The position numbers and the translations under genes were made by a program. Shown here piece after piece: positions 25,362 to 33,670 of a stretch of DNA of 64,000 bases. The notes beneath the pieces were generated by a model. That model was not told the DNA's origin. It worked only from the letters and a program-made list of their open reading frames with translations, and searched no databases. The stretch spans positions 1-64,000 of the forward strand of contig JAEWGD010000005.1 in assembly GCA_023388515.1 (NCBI GenBank). Reading direction: 5' to 3'. Within the stretch, counting starts at the first letter, position 1. Every line of letters begins with the position of its first letter. The DNA comes from Bacillota bacterium (GTDB lineage: Bacteria > Bacillota > Clostridia > Oscillospirales > Ruminococcaceae).

Positions 25362-25438
25362 TTAAAGTTTTTAATCCAATTTTTTTCAAAAAATTGGCGA
25401 GGGTTTGGGGCGAGTAGCCCCATAAGCCAACAGGCTTG
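25362..25438 (-). repeat. Triple-hairpin repeat, copy 5 (inverted)
   Basis: Read on the minus strand: AAGCC/GGCTT, GGGGC/GCCCC, then CCAATTTTTTGAAAAAAATTGG split across its loop, then TTAAAAACTTT. All stems are preserved while their sequence differs from other copies. It is upstream of fabK and points toward copy 4. Confidence 0.85.
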
Positions 25439-25486
25439 GCAACGGGCTTATTTATAAGTAAATCTTTCTACATGGAGGAAAATAAA

Positions 25487-26416
25487 ATGAATACTAAAAT
25501 TACTGAATTACTTGGAATAAAATATCCTATTTTACAAGGTGGAATGGCATGGGTTGCAGAAAGCACACTTGCAAGTGCAGTATCGAACGCTGGCGGTGCT
25601 GGAATTATCGCTGGTGGTTCTGCACCTATTGATTATTTAAGAAGTGAAATAAGAAGAGCTAAGGAGCTTACAGATAAGCCGTTTGGTGTGAATATTATGC
25701 TTATGAGTCCAAACGTTGAGGACTTAGCACAGCTAGTAATTGATGAAAAGGTAGCATTTGTAACAACGGGTGCAGGAAATCCTGGTAAGTACATGACTAC
25801 TTGGAAAGAGGCGGGAATTAAGATAATACCTGTTATTCCGACTGTTGCTCTTGCAAAGAGAATGGAACGTGCTGGTGCTGACGCAGTTGTTGCTGAGGGT
25901 ACAGAAAGTGGTGGACATATTGGAGAAAACACAACGATGTGTCTTGTTCCACAGGTAGTTGATGGAGTTTCAATTCCTGTTATAGCGGCAGGAGGAATTG
26001 CTGACGGCAGAGGAATGGCAGCAGCGTTCATGCTTGGTGCAGAGGGAATTCAGATAGGCACAAGATTCCTTGTGGCTGAGGAATGTCAGATACATGAGAA
26101 TTACAAGGAAATGGTTTTAAAGGCAAAGGATACGGACAGTATTGTTACTGGAAGATTTACTGGACATCCTTGCAGAGGTGTTAAAACTAAGTTTGCAAAG
26201 GGATTGTTGACTTTTGAAAGGGACGGGGGAACTCCTGAAGAATTTGAGGAGAAAACTCTTGGTTCATTAAGAAAAGCTGTTCAGGACGGAGATATTGACG
26301 AGGGAACGTTCCTTGCAGGTGCTATTTCAGGACTTGTAAATGAGCGAATGACTTGTAAGGCGATTGTTGATGAGATTATTGGCGACGCTAGAAGGCTTTT
26401 GAAAATAACTGATTAA
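25487..26416 (+). CDS. fabK: Enoyl-ACP reductase II (FMN-dependent)
   Basis: Reduces the enoyl double bond in each elongation cycle, using FMN and NAD(P)H in place of FabI. The 309-residue barrel shows ITELLGIKYPILQGGMAWVA, GFGVNIML-like PFGVNIMLM, VVAEGTESGGHIGE, PVIAAGGIADGRG and MLGAEGIQIGTRFL. I use the ATG after TGGAGGAAA; the longer frame runs into the preceding repeat. FabK-type organisms are typically insensitive to triclosan. Confidence 0.94.
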   Translation: MNTKITELLGIKYPILQGGMAWVAESTLASAVSNAGGAGIIAGGSAPIDYLRSEIRRAKELTDKPFGVNIMLMSPNVEDLAQLVIDEKVAFVTTGAGNPGKYMTTWKEAGIKIIPVIPTVALAKRMERAGADAVVAEGTESGGHIGENTTMCLVPQVVDGVSIPVIAAGGIADGRGMAAAFMLGAEGIQIGTRFLVAEECQIHENYKEMVLKAKDTDSIVTGRFTGHPCRGVKTKFAKGLLTFERDGGTPEEFEEKTLGSLRKAVQDGDIDEGTFLAGAISGLVNERMTCKAIVDEIIGDARRLLKITD

Positions 26417-26469
26417 TTATATAGATACAGATAGAAAAAAATTAGTGTAAAAAGGATTGGGAGGAAAGT

Positions 26470-27210
26470 ATGGGAAAGACAGCATTGGTAACAGGTTCAA
26501 CACAGGGAATAGGGGCTTGCATAGCAAAAAGGCTTGCTAAGGATGGTTATAATATAGCGATAAACTGTCGTTCGGAGGATGAAATGTCCAAAGGCGAAAA
26601 GGTTGCAGAGGAATGTAGAGAATTTGGAGTAGAGGCTGATTGTTTTATTGCAGATGTTTCAAAATATGATGAATGTGAGAATATGACAAAGGCAGTTAAG
26701 GAGCGTTTTGGAAGTATTGATACATTGGTTAACAACGCTGGTATTACTAAAGATGGTTTGATGGCGAGAATGAGCGAAGAAAACTATGATACTGTAATTG
26801 CTGTAAATCAAAAAAGTGTGTTTAATATGATGAAGTTTGTTGGGAATGTTATGATAAGGCAAAAAAGTGGTAGAATAATTAATGTTTCGTCAGTTGCTGG
26901 GTTACATGGTAATGCTGGGCAGATTAACTATTCTGCGTCAAAGGCTGCTATAATCGGCATGACAAAGACTGGTGCAAAGGAACTAGGCTCAAGGGGTATC
27001 ACTGTTAATGCAGTTGCACCTGGATTTATTCAGACACCTATGACTGATGCCTTGACAGATGAGCAAAAAAATGCTATGTTAAATGTAATAGCTATGAAAA
27101 GATATGGTCAAGTTGAGGAAATTGCAGGAGTAGTTTCTTTCCTTAGCTCCGATGATGCAAGCTATGTTACAGGGCAGACAATTGAGATTAGTGGTGGGTT
27201 GTCTATGTAA
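26470..27210 (+). CDS. fabG: 3-oxoacyl-ACP reductase
   Basis: A 246-residue short-chain dehydrogenase with TGSTQGIGACIAKRLA (cofactor loop), NNAG, the catalytic Ser in NVSSVAGLHG, and YSASK (YxxxK), ending in the FabG-type GQTIEISGGLSM. It reduces beta-ketoacyl-ACP with NADPH. GGGAGG precedes the ATG. Confidence 0.96.
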   Translation: MGKTALVTGSTQGIGACIAKRLAKDGYNIAINCRSEDEMSKGEKVAEECREFGVEADCFIADVSKYDECENMTKAVKERFGSIDTLVNNAGITKDGLMARMSEENYDTVIAVNQKSVFNMMKFVGNVMIRQKSGRIINVSSVAGLHGNAGQINYSASKAAIIGMTKTGAKELGSRGITVNAVAPGFIQTPMTDALTDEQKNAMLNVIAMKRYGQVEEIAGVVSFLSSDDASYVTGQTIEISGGLSM

Positions 27211-27290
27211 TATAGTGGTGAATACAAAATTAGGCATAAGTATAATACTGTTATAAGCAGGTCAGATTTAAAATAAAATGGGGTAAATAC

Positions 27291-28538
27291 ATGAAAAGAG
27301 TAGTAATAACAGGGATGGGTACTGTAAATCCCTTAGGAAATAATGTAGATACATTTTGGAATAATATTAAAGAAAACAAAATTGGTCTTTCATACCTTAA
27401 AGATATGGAGGGCAGAGATACTTCGGATGATTTTGATATAAAAGTTATTGGAGCAGTAAAGGATTTTGATTGCTCAGAATATATAGATAAAAAAGAGTCA
27501 AAAAGGGTTGACAGGTTCACTCAATTTGCTGTAATATCAGCAATGGAGGCATTAAAAAATAGTGGCTCTAATTTTAAGGATATTGACCCTTTTAGAGCGG
27601 GTGTAATTATAGGCTGTGGGATAGGTGGACTTGGTCTTACACAACAGGAGCATGCGAAATATTTGGAAAAGGGTTCAAATAGGATTTCTGTTTTCTATGT
27701 GCCTATGATGATTGCGAATATGGCTGCGGGAACTGTTGCTATGAAAACGGGCTTTAAGGGTGATAACTTTTCAACAGTGACTGCTTGTTCATCTGCTACT
27801 CATGCAATAGGAGAGGCTTTCCGTAAGATTAAGGACGGTTATCTTGATGTATGTCTTTGTGGTGGTACAGAAAGCTGTGTTACAGAGTTTGCATTGGGTG
27901 GGTTTAATAATATGAAGGCATTGTCTAAATCTGACGATGTTGAAAGAGCATCTATTCCTTTTGATAAGGAAAGAGGGGGCTTTGTTTTAGGTGAGGGCAG
28001 TGGGATGCTTCTTATTGAGGAGTATGAACACGCTGTGGCAAGGGGAGCAACTATTTATGCTGAAATTGCTGGATATGGTGCAACTTGTGACGCTTATCAT
28101 ATGACATCTCCATCACCAGAGGGTGAGGCTGCTAGTATGGCGATGAAACACGCTTATGAGGAAGCTGGGTTGACGGCTGAACAGGTGGATTATATTAATG
28201 CACATGGCACATCAACTGGTTTGAATGATAAATATGAAACAAAGGCGATAAAGCTTGCACTTGGTGAAGAGGCAGCGGCGAAGGTAAAGATTAATTCCAC
28301 AAAGTCAATGATTGGGCATCTTCTTGGAGCTGCGGGTGCTGTTGAGGCAATTGCTACGGTATTACAGATTAATAATTCGATGATACACAAAACATTGGGT
28401 TATAAGGTCTATGATGAAGAATGTGATTTGGATTACTGTGTAGAGGGCAATGTTGAACAGGAAGTGAATGTTGCATTATCGAATTCACTAGGTTTTGGTG
28501 GGCATAATGCTACGCTTTGCATAAAAAAGGTAAAGTAA
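27291..28538 (+). CDS. fabF: 3-oxoacyl-ACP synthase II
   Basis: The elongating condensing enzyme, 415 residues. The nucleophile is in TVTACSSATHA and the two histidines in NAHGTSTGLND and SMIGHLLGAAG; FGGHNATL closes the protein. It is the only elongating KAS in the operon. The SD is weak (AATGGGG). Confidence 0.96.
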   Translation: MKRVVITGMGTVNPLGNNVDTFWNNIKENKIGLSYLKDMEGRDTSDDFDIKVIGAVKDFDCSEYIDKKESKRVDRFTQFAVISAMEALKNSGSNFKDIDPFRAGVIIGCGIGGLGLTQQEHAKYLEKGSNRISVFYVPMMIANMAAGTVAMKTGFKGDNFSTVTACSSATHAIGEAFRKIKDGYLDVCLCGGTESCVTEFALGGFNNMKALSKSDDVERASIPFDKERGGFVLGEGSGMLLIEEYEHAVARGATIYAEIAGYGATCDAYHMTSPSPEGEAASMAMKHAYEEAGLTAEQVDYINAHGTSTGLNDKYETKAIKLALGEEAAAKVKINSTKSMIGHLLGAAGAVEAIATVLQINNSMIHKTLGYKVYDEECDLDYCVEGNVEQEVNVALSNSLGFGGHNATLCIKKVK

Positions 28539-28673
28539 CAGTATGTATTCATATATGTAATAAAAGTTTGCAGTTCTCATTCACTAAATTAATGGAATTT
28601 AGGGTTGGCAGATAGCATACTTTTAGCTCAAAAAAAATAGTGTATTATATTAGAAATATTTGGAGGAAACAAA

Positions 28674-29180
28674 ATGAATGAAAATAAAGCTTGCAACCTA
28701 TCCTTCAGTGAAATAAAAGAACTTATTAATCTTGTGGCTGAGAAAAATCTTGGTAAGTTTGAGATGAAATTAGATGATTGCAAAATTTTGATTGAGGGGA
28801 AAAAGGAAAAGGAAAAGGTTATGCAGTCAAGTGACGTGGTTAATTCTTCACAATGCTCACAACCATCACAAATGGCTGCTGCGTCAGCTGCTGTGGAGGA
28901 CGGAACGGTCGCTGCTGTTGCTATAAGTACAAAGGCTGAGGTATGTGGGAATGCTGTTAAAGCACCAATTATCGGAACTTTTTATCTAACTCCTGCACCT
29001 GATAAAGAGCCTTTTGTAAAGGTTGGTCAAACGGTGAAAAAGGGTGATGTTATCATGATAATTGAGTCGATGAAGCTGATGAATGAAATTCAGAGTGAAT
29101 TTGATGGAGTGGTAACGCAGATATTGGTTGAAAATGGTAAGCCAGTTGAGTTCGACCAGACGATAATGATAATTAGCTAA
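28674..29180 (+). CDS. accB: Biotin carboxyl carrier protein of acetyl-CoA carboxylase
   Basis: A 168-residue BCCP. A short N-terminal helical part (about 1-48) and an Ala/Ser/Gln-rich linker lead to the biotinyl domain (about 90-168) with IESMKLMNEI, Lys134 being the biotinylated residue, and the thumb sequence TPAPDKEPFVKVGQ. TTGGAGG precedes the start. Confidence 0.96.
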   Translation: MNENKACNLSFSEIKELINLVAEKNLGKFEMKLDDCKILIEGKKEKEKVMQSSDVVNSSQCSQPSQMAAASAAVEDGTVAAVAISTKAEVCGNAVKAPIIGTFYLTPAPDKEPFVKVGQTVKKGDVIMIIESMKLMNEIQSEFDGVVTQILVENGKPVEFDQTIMIIS

Positions 29181-29192
29181 TAGGAGAGTAAA

Positions 29193-29624
29193 ATGGATAT
29201 AGTTTTGAATCAAGAGCAAATTAAGGAGATTATTCCACATAGAGATCCATTTTTGTTGATTGATGAAGTTCTTGAAATGGAGCTTGGTAAGCGAATTGTT
29301 GCAAGAAAACATATAAAGGCAGATGACTTTTGGTTCAAGGGTCATTTCCCAGAATATCCAGTTGTACCTGGTGTTTTGATGATTGAAATGCTTGCACAGG
29401 CTGGTGCTGTTGCGATGCTTTCTATGGAGGAGCATAAGGGCAAGATTGGCTTTTTAGCTGGTGTTGATAAGGCTAAATTTCGCCGTCAGGTCGTGCCTGG
29501 TGATACGCTTTTGCTTGAGGTTGAAATTATTAAGGTAAAAGGTCCTATTGGAGTTGGAAAGGCTATTGCAAGCGTTGACGGGGTAAAGGCTGTTTCAGCA
29601 GAAATTTCATTTGCTCTTAAATAG
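29193..29624 (+). CDS. fabZ: 3-hydroxyacyl-ACP dehydratase
   Basis: A 143-residue hot-dog fold enzyme that dehydrates 3-hydroxyacyl-ACP. Signatures are IIPHRDPFLLIDEV, the catalytic His in FKGHFPEYPVVPGVLMIE and the following Glu. No FabM or FabA isomerase is nearby. It follows accB by 12 bases with a TAGGAG site. Confidence 0.96.
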   Translation: MDIVLNQEQIKEIIPHRDPFLLIDEVLEMELGKRIVARKHIKADDFWFKGHFPEYPVVPGVLMIEMLAQAGAVAMLSMEEHKGKIGFLAGVDKAKFRRQVVPGDTLLLEVEIIKVKGPIGVGKAIASVDGVKAVSAEISFALK

Positions 29625-29715
29625 AAAGATAAAAACATTGGTTAGTTTTACTTTTGCACGCAAGACTTTATATTAGAAACAAGGTTCATAATTTATATTA
29701 TAGGAGGTTTATCAT

Positions 29716-29895
29716 ATGCCGGACTACAAAGCTATGTACTACCATTTAGCGGGTCAAATGTCAATTGCCATCGAGGCGTTAGAGGGACTTGTTGCCATTA
29801 CGGAAAGGCTTAAGAGGGCACAGCAGACTACGGAGGATATGTTTATTAACAGCGAAGATGACACTTCGGATGCGGATGGAGAAGAAACGAAATAG
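29716..29895 (+). CDS. Small helical protein in the fab operon (59 aa)
   Basis: An open frame missed by simple length filters: ATG eleven bases after the start of TAGGAGG, 59 codons, stop TAG. The product begins MPDYKAMYYHLAGQMSIAIE and is a single amphipathic helix with an acidic tail (SEDDTSDADGEET). Similar short helical proteins starting with a YKxMYY motif are, from memory, common in clostridia and their phages, without known function. The strong SD and operon position support a real gene. Confidence 0.65.
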   Translation: MPDYKAMYYHLAGQMSIAIEALEGLVAITERLKRAQQTTEDMFINSEDDTSDADGEETK

Positions 29896-30011
29896 AAATA
29901 CAGTGTTTTGAATGATGTAAAAACCTTTTTGCATGGTAGAGAAAACAGTAAATAGCTTTACCCCGTAGTATAAGCATTAAGCTGCTTGTAGCCATAAATT
30001 GAGCTATTGCA

Positions 30012-30034
30012 TACTTAGATAGATTATCTAAGTA
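30012..30034. promoter_or_regulatory. Perfect 10-bp inverted repeat upstream of accC
   Basis: TACTTAGATA-GAT-TATCTAAGTA, 29 bases before the accC start. Its symmetry suggests a protein-binding site or mRNA hairpin within the operon. No T run follows. The rest of 29896-30063 holds no gene. Confidence 0.5.
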
Positions 30035-30063
30035 AATAACCTAAATAGATAGGAATTACTGAA

Positions 30064-31407
30064 ATGTTTGAGAAAGTATTGATAGCAAATAGAGGCGAAA
30101 TCGCCGTAAGAATAATTAGGGCTTGTCGTGAATTGGGGATACGTTGCGTTGCAGTATATTCTACTGCTGACAGGAATTCTCTACACGCACAGATTGCTGA
30201 TGAGGCAGTTTGCATTGGGCCTGCTAATACAAAAGATAGCTACTTAAATTCGAAGGCGTTGCTTGCAGCTTGTGAAATTACGGGCAGTGATGCTGTTCAT
30301 CCTGGCTTTGGATTTTTATCTGAAAATGCAGATTTTGCAAGGCAATGTAATAAATGTGGCATAACGTTTATTGGTCCTAGTCCTGAATCTATTGAAATGT
30401 TGGGCGATAAGGCAACGGCTAAGGAAACTATGAAAAAGGCTGGAATTCCTGTAATTCCTGGCTCTGATGGTGCTGTGAAAAATGTTGGTGACGCAAAGAG
30501 GATTGCTGAGGAAATTGGTTATCCGATTTTGGTTAAGGCGTCAGCTGGTGGTGGTGGCAGAGGTATTCGCCTTGTTGAAAAGGAAAGCGAATTGGAGGCA
30601 CAGATTACTGCGGCTAAACAGGAGGCACAGAATTTTTTTGGTGATGATGGAATATATTTGGAGAAGTTTATTATAAATCCTCGCCATGTTGAGATACAAA
30701 TTGTTGCTGATAAACATGGAAATGTCGTGCATTTGGGCGAAAGAGATTGCAGTATGCAAAGGCGTAACCAAAAGGTTTTGGAGGAGAGTCCAAGTCCGAT
30801 TATGACGGAGGAATTACGCAAAAAGATGGGTGAGGCGGCTGTTAAGGCGGCAAAGGCTTGTGGATACTACAATGTCGGAACGATTGAGTTTTTGGTTGAT
30901 AAGAACCTTGATTTTTATTTTATGGAGATGAACACTAGAATTCAAGTTGAACATCCTGTAACTGAATTTGTAACAGGAATCGACCTTGTTAAGTCACAGC
31001 TGAAGATTGCGAGTGATGAAGTACTTTCGTTTACACAGGATGATATAAAAATAACTGGACATTCTATTGAGTGCAGAATAAATGCTGAAAATCCATCTAT
31101 GGGATTTAGACCATCTCCTGGAAAGATTATGGCGTTGCATACACCTGGTGGACCTGGGATAAGGATAGATAGTGCTGCGTATCAAGGGTATACAATTACT
31201 CCATATTACGATTCAATGATTGCAAAGCTGATAGTTTATGCACCAACTCGTGAAGATGCGATAATGAAAATGAGGTGGGCATTGTCGGAATTTATTGTTG
31301 AGGGTGTTGATACAAATATTGATTTTCAGCTTGAATTGATAAAGAACCCTTGCTTTGAAAGTGGAGAATATGATATAGGTTTTTTAGGTAGGTTGATGAA
31401 AAAATAG
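30064..31407 (+). CDS. accC: Biotin carboxylase subunit of acetyl-CoA carboxylase
   Basis: Carboxylates the biotin on AccB with ATP. The 447-residue ATP-grasp protein shows KVLIANRGEIAVRIIRACRE, VHPGFGFLSENA, the glycine-rich loop KASAGGGGRGIR, FMEMNTRIQVEHPVTE (catalytic Glu/Asn/Arg) and GHSIECRINAE. Full length. Confidence 0.97.
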   Translation: MFEKVLIANRGEIAVRIIRACRELGIRCVAVYSTADRNSLHAQIADEAVCIGPANTKDSYLNSKALLAACEITGSDAVHPGFGFLSENADFARQCNKCGITFIGPSPESIEMLGDKATAKETMKKAGIPVIPGSDGAVKNVGDAKRIAEEIGYPILVKASAGGGGRGIRLVEKESELEAQITAAKQEAQNFFGDDGIYLEKFIINPRHVEIQIVADKHGNVVHLGERDCSMQRRNQKVLEESPSPIMTEELRKKMGEAAVKAAKACGYYNVGTIEFLVDKNLDFYFMEMNTRIQVEHPVTEFVTGIDLVKSQLKIASDEVLSFTQDDIKITGHSIECRINAENPSMGFRPSPGKIMALHTPGGPGIRIDSAAYQGYTITPYYDSMIAKLIVYAPTREDAIMKMRWALSEFIVEGVDTNIDFQLELIKNPCFESGEYDIGFLGRLMKK

Positions 31408-31444
31408 AGGCTGTGTTTAATCATAGAAAATGGTGGTGAAGTAG

Positions 31445-32329
31445 ATGTTGGAAGATTTGTTTAAAGTAGTCAAGACAAGATTTAATGGTACAGAGGGTAA
31501 GCCAGATGGTGACGCTCGCAAGGGAAATATTCCAGATGATTTGCTGTATAAATGCCCAAGATGTCAGCAAACGGTTTTCAGTGAGGAGTTTTCAGCACTG
31601 AATAAGGTATGCCTAAATTGTGATTATCATGGTAGACTTACTGCAAAGGAAAGGCTAAAGCTAACTGTTGATAAGGGTAGCTTTGTTGAGTATGATAGCA
31701 AGATGATTAGCAAAAATCCAATAGACTTTCCAGGATACCCCGAAAAACAGGCAAAGCTTAGATGTGAAACTGATTTGAATGACGCAGTTGTAACGGGTGA
31801 GGCGACAATTAGGGGCGTTAAGGTCGTTCTTGGCATAATGGATTCACGATTTATGATGGCTTCTATGGGTAGTGTTGTAGGCGAAAAGCTAACGAGGGCG
31901 ATTGAAACTGCGACGGAAAAAAGGCTACCGATTATAATTTTCTGTGCATCGGGTGGTGCGAGAATGCAAGAAGGTATAATTTCGCTAATGCAGATGGCAA
32001 AAACTTCGGGAGCAATTGCCAAACATTCTGAACAGGGACTTTTATATATAACAGTGCTTACTGACCCCACAACGGGTGGTGTTACAGCGTCTTTTGCATC
32101 ACTGGGTGATATAATTATAGCTGAACCTAAGGTGCTTGTTGGCTTTGCTGGACGTAGGGTTATTGAGGGTACGATTAGGCAGAGATTACCCGATTCTTTT
32201 CAATCAGCAGAATTTATGCTTGAAAAGGGGTTTGTTGACATGATTGTTGAAAGAAAAAGGTTGAGAAGCACGGTGGCACATTTGTTGAAGCTTCATGGAT
32301 ATACAGATGAAAACAGGTATAACAACTAA
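31445..32329 (+). CDS. accD: Acetyl-CoA carboxylase carboxyltransferase, beta subunit
   Basis: A 294-residue subunit. N-terminal zinc ribbon with CPRCQ and CLNC (about 36-61), then the crotonase-like domain with FMMASMGSVVGEK, IIFCASGGARMQEG and PTTGGVTASFASLGD. It assembles with AccA, encoded next; its stop overlaps the AccA frame. Confidence 0.96.
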   Translation: MLEDLFKVVKTRFNGTEGKPDGDARKGNIPDDLLYKCPRCQQTVFSEEFSALNKVCLNCDYHGRLTAKERLKLTVDKGSFVEYDSKMISKNPIDFPGYPEKQAKLRCETDLNDAVVTGEATIRGVKVVLGIMDSRFMMASMGSVVGEKLTRAIETATEKRLPIIIFCASGGARMQEGIISLMQMAKTSGAIAKHSEQGLLYITVLTDPTTGGVTASFASLGDIIIAEPKVLVGFAGRRVIEGTIRQRLPDSFQSAEFMLEKGFVDMIVERKRLRSTVAHLLKLHGYTDENRYNN

Positions 32330-32349
32330 TGGGAAATCGAGGTATAAAA

Positions 32350-33171
32350 ATGAATAAGCTTAGTGCGTATGAACGACTTGAACTTATAAGGAATAAAAAT
32401 CGTCCGACTGTTAGGGATTATATACCACAGATTTTTGACGACTTTTTTGAGATGCATGGCGATAGATTATATGGTGATGATGGTGCGATTATCGGTGGTG
32501 TAGGTAGGCTTGGTGAACGAGCTGTAACGGTTTTAGCACAGGTTAAGGGTAGGAATATTGACGAGAATAAAAAGTCAAATTTCTCCATGCCACATCCTGA
32601 GGGGTATAGAAAAGCGTTAAGGCTTGCAAAACAGGCTGAAAAGTTTAATCGCCCTGTAATATGCCTGATAGACACTCCTGGAGCGTTCTGTGGTGTTGAT
32701 GCTGAGGCTAGGGGACAGGGTGAGGCTATTGCTAGGAATCTTGCTGAATTTATGTTGCTTAGAACACCTGTTATATCTATTGTTTTGGGCGAGGGTGGAA
32801 GTGGTGGTGCGTTAGCTTTGGGCGTTTGCGACGAGCTTGCGATGCTTGAAAATGCACTTTATTCCGTAATTTCGCCGAGAGGATTTGCAAATATTCTTTG
32901 GAAGGATGCAAGTCGAGAAAAGGAAGCTTGCCAAATAGTAAAGTGCACGGCTGAGGATTTAGTTGAGTTTGGGGTTGCTGAAACGATAATTGAAGAGCCA
33001 GTTGGTGGAGCACATAACGATTTGTACAAAATTTCTGAAAATATTAAGGAATTTTTGTTGGAAAAAGTAGATGAAAAATGTCAAAAAGATATTGACGTTT
33101 TGCTGAAAGAACGTTATACTAAGTTTAGAAAAATTGGTGAGTTCGAGGAAAATGGAAATAATCCCAATTAG
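32350..33171 (+). CDS. accA: Acetyl-CoA carboxylase carboxyltransferase, alpha subunit
   Basis: A 273-residue partner of AccD. It shows RPTVRDYIPQIFDDF, the malonyl/biotin site SNFSMPHPEGYRKALRL, LIDTPGAFCGVDAEARGQGE, IVLGEGGSGGALALGV and ISPRGFANILWKD. I prefer the ATG at 32350, preceded by CGAGG, over one at 32329 that overlaps the accD stop and has no SD; either is in frame. Confidence 0.95.
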   Translation: MNKLSAYERLELIRNKNRPTVRDYIPQIFDDFFEMHGDRLYGDDGAIIGGVGRLGERAVTVLAQVKGRNIDENKKSNFSMPHPEGYRKALRLAKQAEKFNRPVICLIDTPGAFCGVDAEARGQGEAIARNLAEFMLLRTPVISIVLGEGGSGGALALGVCDELAMLENALYSVISPRGFANILWKDASREKEACQIVKCTAEDLVEFGVAETIIEEPVGGAHNDLYKISENIKEFLLEKVDEKCQKDIDVLLKERYTKFRKIGEFEENGNNPN

Positions 33172-33287
33172 ATACGTTATAATGGCAATTTGCCTTTATA
33201 TATGCGTTTGAGTATTTACATCTGACATTTAATGTAAGACTGTTTTACTGTGATGCTATTAAAATTTAGCTTGAATGGAGGTTGAAT

Positions 33288-33518
33288 ATGGTTTTTGAAA
33301 AGGTGAAAAGTATTATTGTAGACCAACTTGATGTTGATGCTGAGAAAATAACATTGGATTCCAAAGTTGCTGAAGATTTAGGAGCTGATTCATTGGACGT
33401 TGTTGATTTAATAATGTCAATTGAAGAGGAATTCGATATGGAAATTGACGATGATGCAGTTGAAAGCATGAAGACAGTTGGTGACATTGTAGCTTTTATT
33501 GATAGCAATAATAAATAA
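33288..33518 (+). CDS. acpP: Acyl carrier protein
   Basis: A 76-residue acidic helical bundle with the phosphopantetheine attachment Ser35 in LGADSLDVVDL. It carries acyl chains for all Fab enzymes here. ATG five bases after GGAGG (33278-33282). Its position as last gene of the operon differs from clusters where acpP follows fabH. Confidence 0.95.
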   Translation: MVFEKVKSIIVDQLDVDAEKITLDSKVAEDLGADSLDVVDLIMSIEEEFDMEIDDDAVESMKTVGDIVAFIDSNNK

Positions 33519-33524
33519 AAAATT

Positions 33525-33553
33525 GACCGACACAAATTAGTGTCGGTCTTTTT
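33525..33553 (+). terminator. Terminator of the fab/acc operon
   Basis: GACCGACAC and GTGTCGGTC pair around a 6-base loop followed by TTTTT. Confidence 0.92.
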
Positions 33554-33627
33554 ATATCGAAGATGTGCGTTCGGTGGATTATAATGAGGAGTTTAGATGT
33601 AATTTTTTACTTTGGCTGAATTTTGGG

Positions 33628-33660
33628 CAGAGCCTCATTATAAATCCATTGGAGATACAA
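33628..33660. repeat. 33-bp dispersed sequence, copy 2
   Basis: Matches 1919-1951 downstream of guaB at about 29 of 33 positions, including TAAATCCATT and GAGATACAA. It lies between the fab-operon terminator and the 3' end of the minus-strand KAS III-like gene. Confidence 0.6.
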
Positions 33661-33670
33661 TATATAAGGG

